A DNA stretch of 5,594 nucleotides from Chlorobium sp. (GTDB lineage: Bacteria > Bacteroidota > Chlorobiia > Chlorobiales > Chlorobiaceae): assembly GCA_026193435.1 (NCBI GenBank), contig JAPHUN010000230.1, forward strand, positions 1-5,594, given 5' to 3'. Below, one piece after another: positions 5,425 through 5,594 of the stretch. The notes beneath the pieces were generated by a model, which saw only the letters and a list, made by a program, of their open reading frames with translations, was not told the origin of the DNA and made no database searches. The translations under genes and the position numbers were made by a program. Position 1 is the stretch's first letter. Each line of letters opens with the position of its first letter.

Positions 5425-5594
5425 GAAGGAAATGTACTGAGCAATGAGCAATGAGTGTGGAATGTGTGTTATGTGTTAGGTGCTACGTGTTAGGTAAGGA
5501 GGTTGAGGAGATAGGTTTTATTTGGTGATAGGTCACTCGTCACGTTTTTATGCTGTTGACTTTTTATCCTGAGGGCCTTGACTATCTTCACCTA
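5425..5594. other. Intergenic region at right edge, no supported gene
   Basis: After the TAG of the substrate-binding protein, no coding region can be supported up to the window edge. The stretch holds the right arm of an 11-bp inverted repeat (5431-5441), the tandem repeats, an SD-like AAGGAGG (5496-5502) with no matching start at normal spacing, TCACTCGTCAC (5533-5543) and two TTGACT hexamers (5555-5560, 5578-5583). The hexamers could be -35 elements, but their -10 partners are not visible or lie outside the window. A short open frame on each strand reaches the edge but cannot be evaluated. Confidence 0.5.
5438..5495. repeat. Low-complexity short tandem repeats downstream of the SBP gene
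   Basis: TGAGCAA occurs twice in tandem (5438-5444, 5445-5451), followed by a partial third copy (TGAG at 5452). A TGTG-rich stretch follows. GTGTTAGGT then occurs at 5473-5481 and 5487-5495, with a 14-nt period. The sequence has no coding character and resembles decayed microsatellite-like filler between genes. Confidence 0.6.

Noticed and set aside
5496..5502. AAGGAGG as a ribosome binding site
   Set aside because: No ATG or GTG start with a lasting open frame lies 5-10 nt downstream, and it sits inside a purine-rich low-complexity tract.
5548..5594. Possible C-terminal end of a minus-strand gene (…DSQGPQDKKSTA, stop at 5550-5548) or a + strand start at ATG 5550
   Set aside because: Only about 15 codons are visible in either case. 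There is no ribosome binding site for the + start and no recognisable motif for the - tail, so neither can be called.

Overview
The window looks like ordinary chromosomal DNA from a green sulfur bacterium (Chlorobi; Chlorobium, Chlorobaculum or Prosthecochloris type). This is an inference from three things: a protein resembling the DUF4905 family of the Bacteroidetes/Chlorobi group, the gene combination xerC-hpf-hprK, and moderate base composition with a low-complexity tail of short degenerate repeats. No rRNA or marker gene is present to prove it. All convincing genes lie on the + strand.

Left block (1-2054): the 3' end of a probable class I methyltransferase, a DUF4905-like protein and a complete XerC-type tyrosine recombinase are packed tightly. 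The first two overlap by 8 nt and the next gap is 8 nt, so they probably form one transcription unit. A bulged hairpin that starts inside the xerC stop codon and runs into a T-rich tract (2053-2098) probably ends it.

Middle block (2126-3545): a short-form ribosome hibernation promoting factor (hpf) has a near-perfect Shine-Dalgarno. A 10-bp GC-rich hairpin follows, then HPr kinase/phosphorylase (hprK). The hpf-hprK adjacency recalls the proteobacterial rpoN-hpf-ptsN-hprK cluster, but ptsN is absent here. Hibernation (energy and ribosome economy) and HPr phosphorylation (carbon/energy signalling) are both starvation-linked functions.

Right block (3538-5424): a family 5 (oligopeptide/dipeptide type) substrate-binding lipoprotein overlaps the hprK stop by 8 nt. 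Its first ~47 codons look unlike a signal peptide and contain two hairpin-plus-T-run structures, so its true start is uncertain. No permease or ATPase genes are next to it. The last 170 nt are mostly low-complexity repeat sequence with no supported gene.

I found no mobile element, CRISPR array, RNA gene or convincing new system. The most interesting points are the SBP start/attenuator region, the transcription and translation signals of hprK, and the repeat-rich tail.
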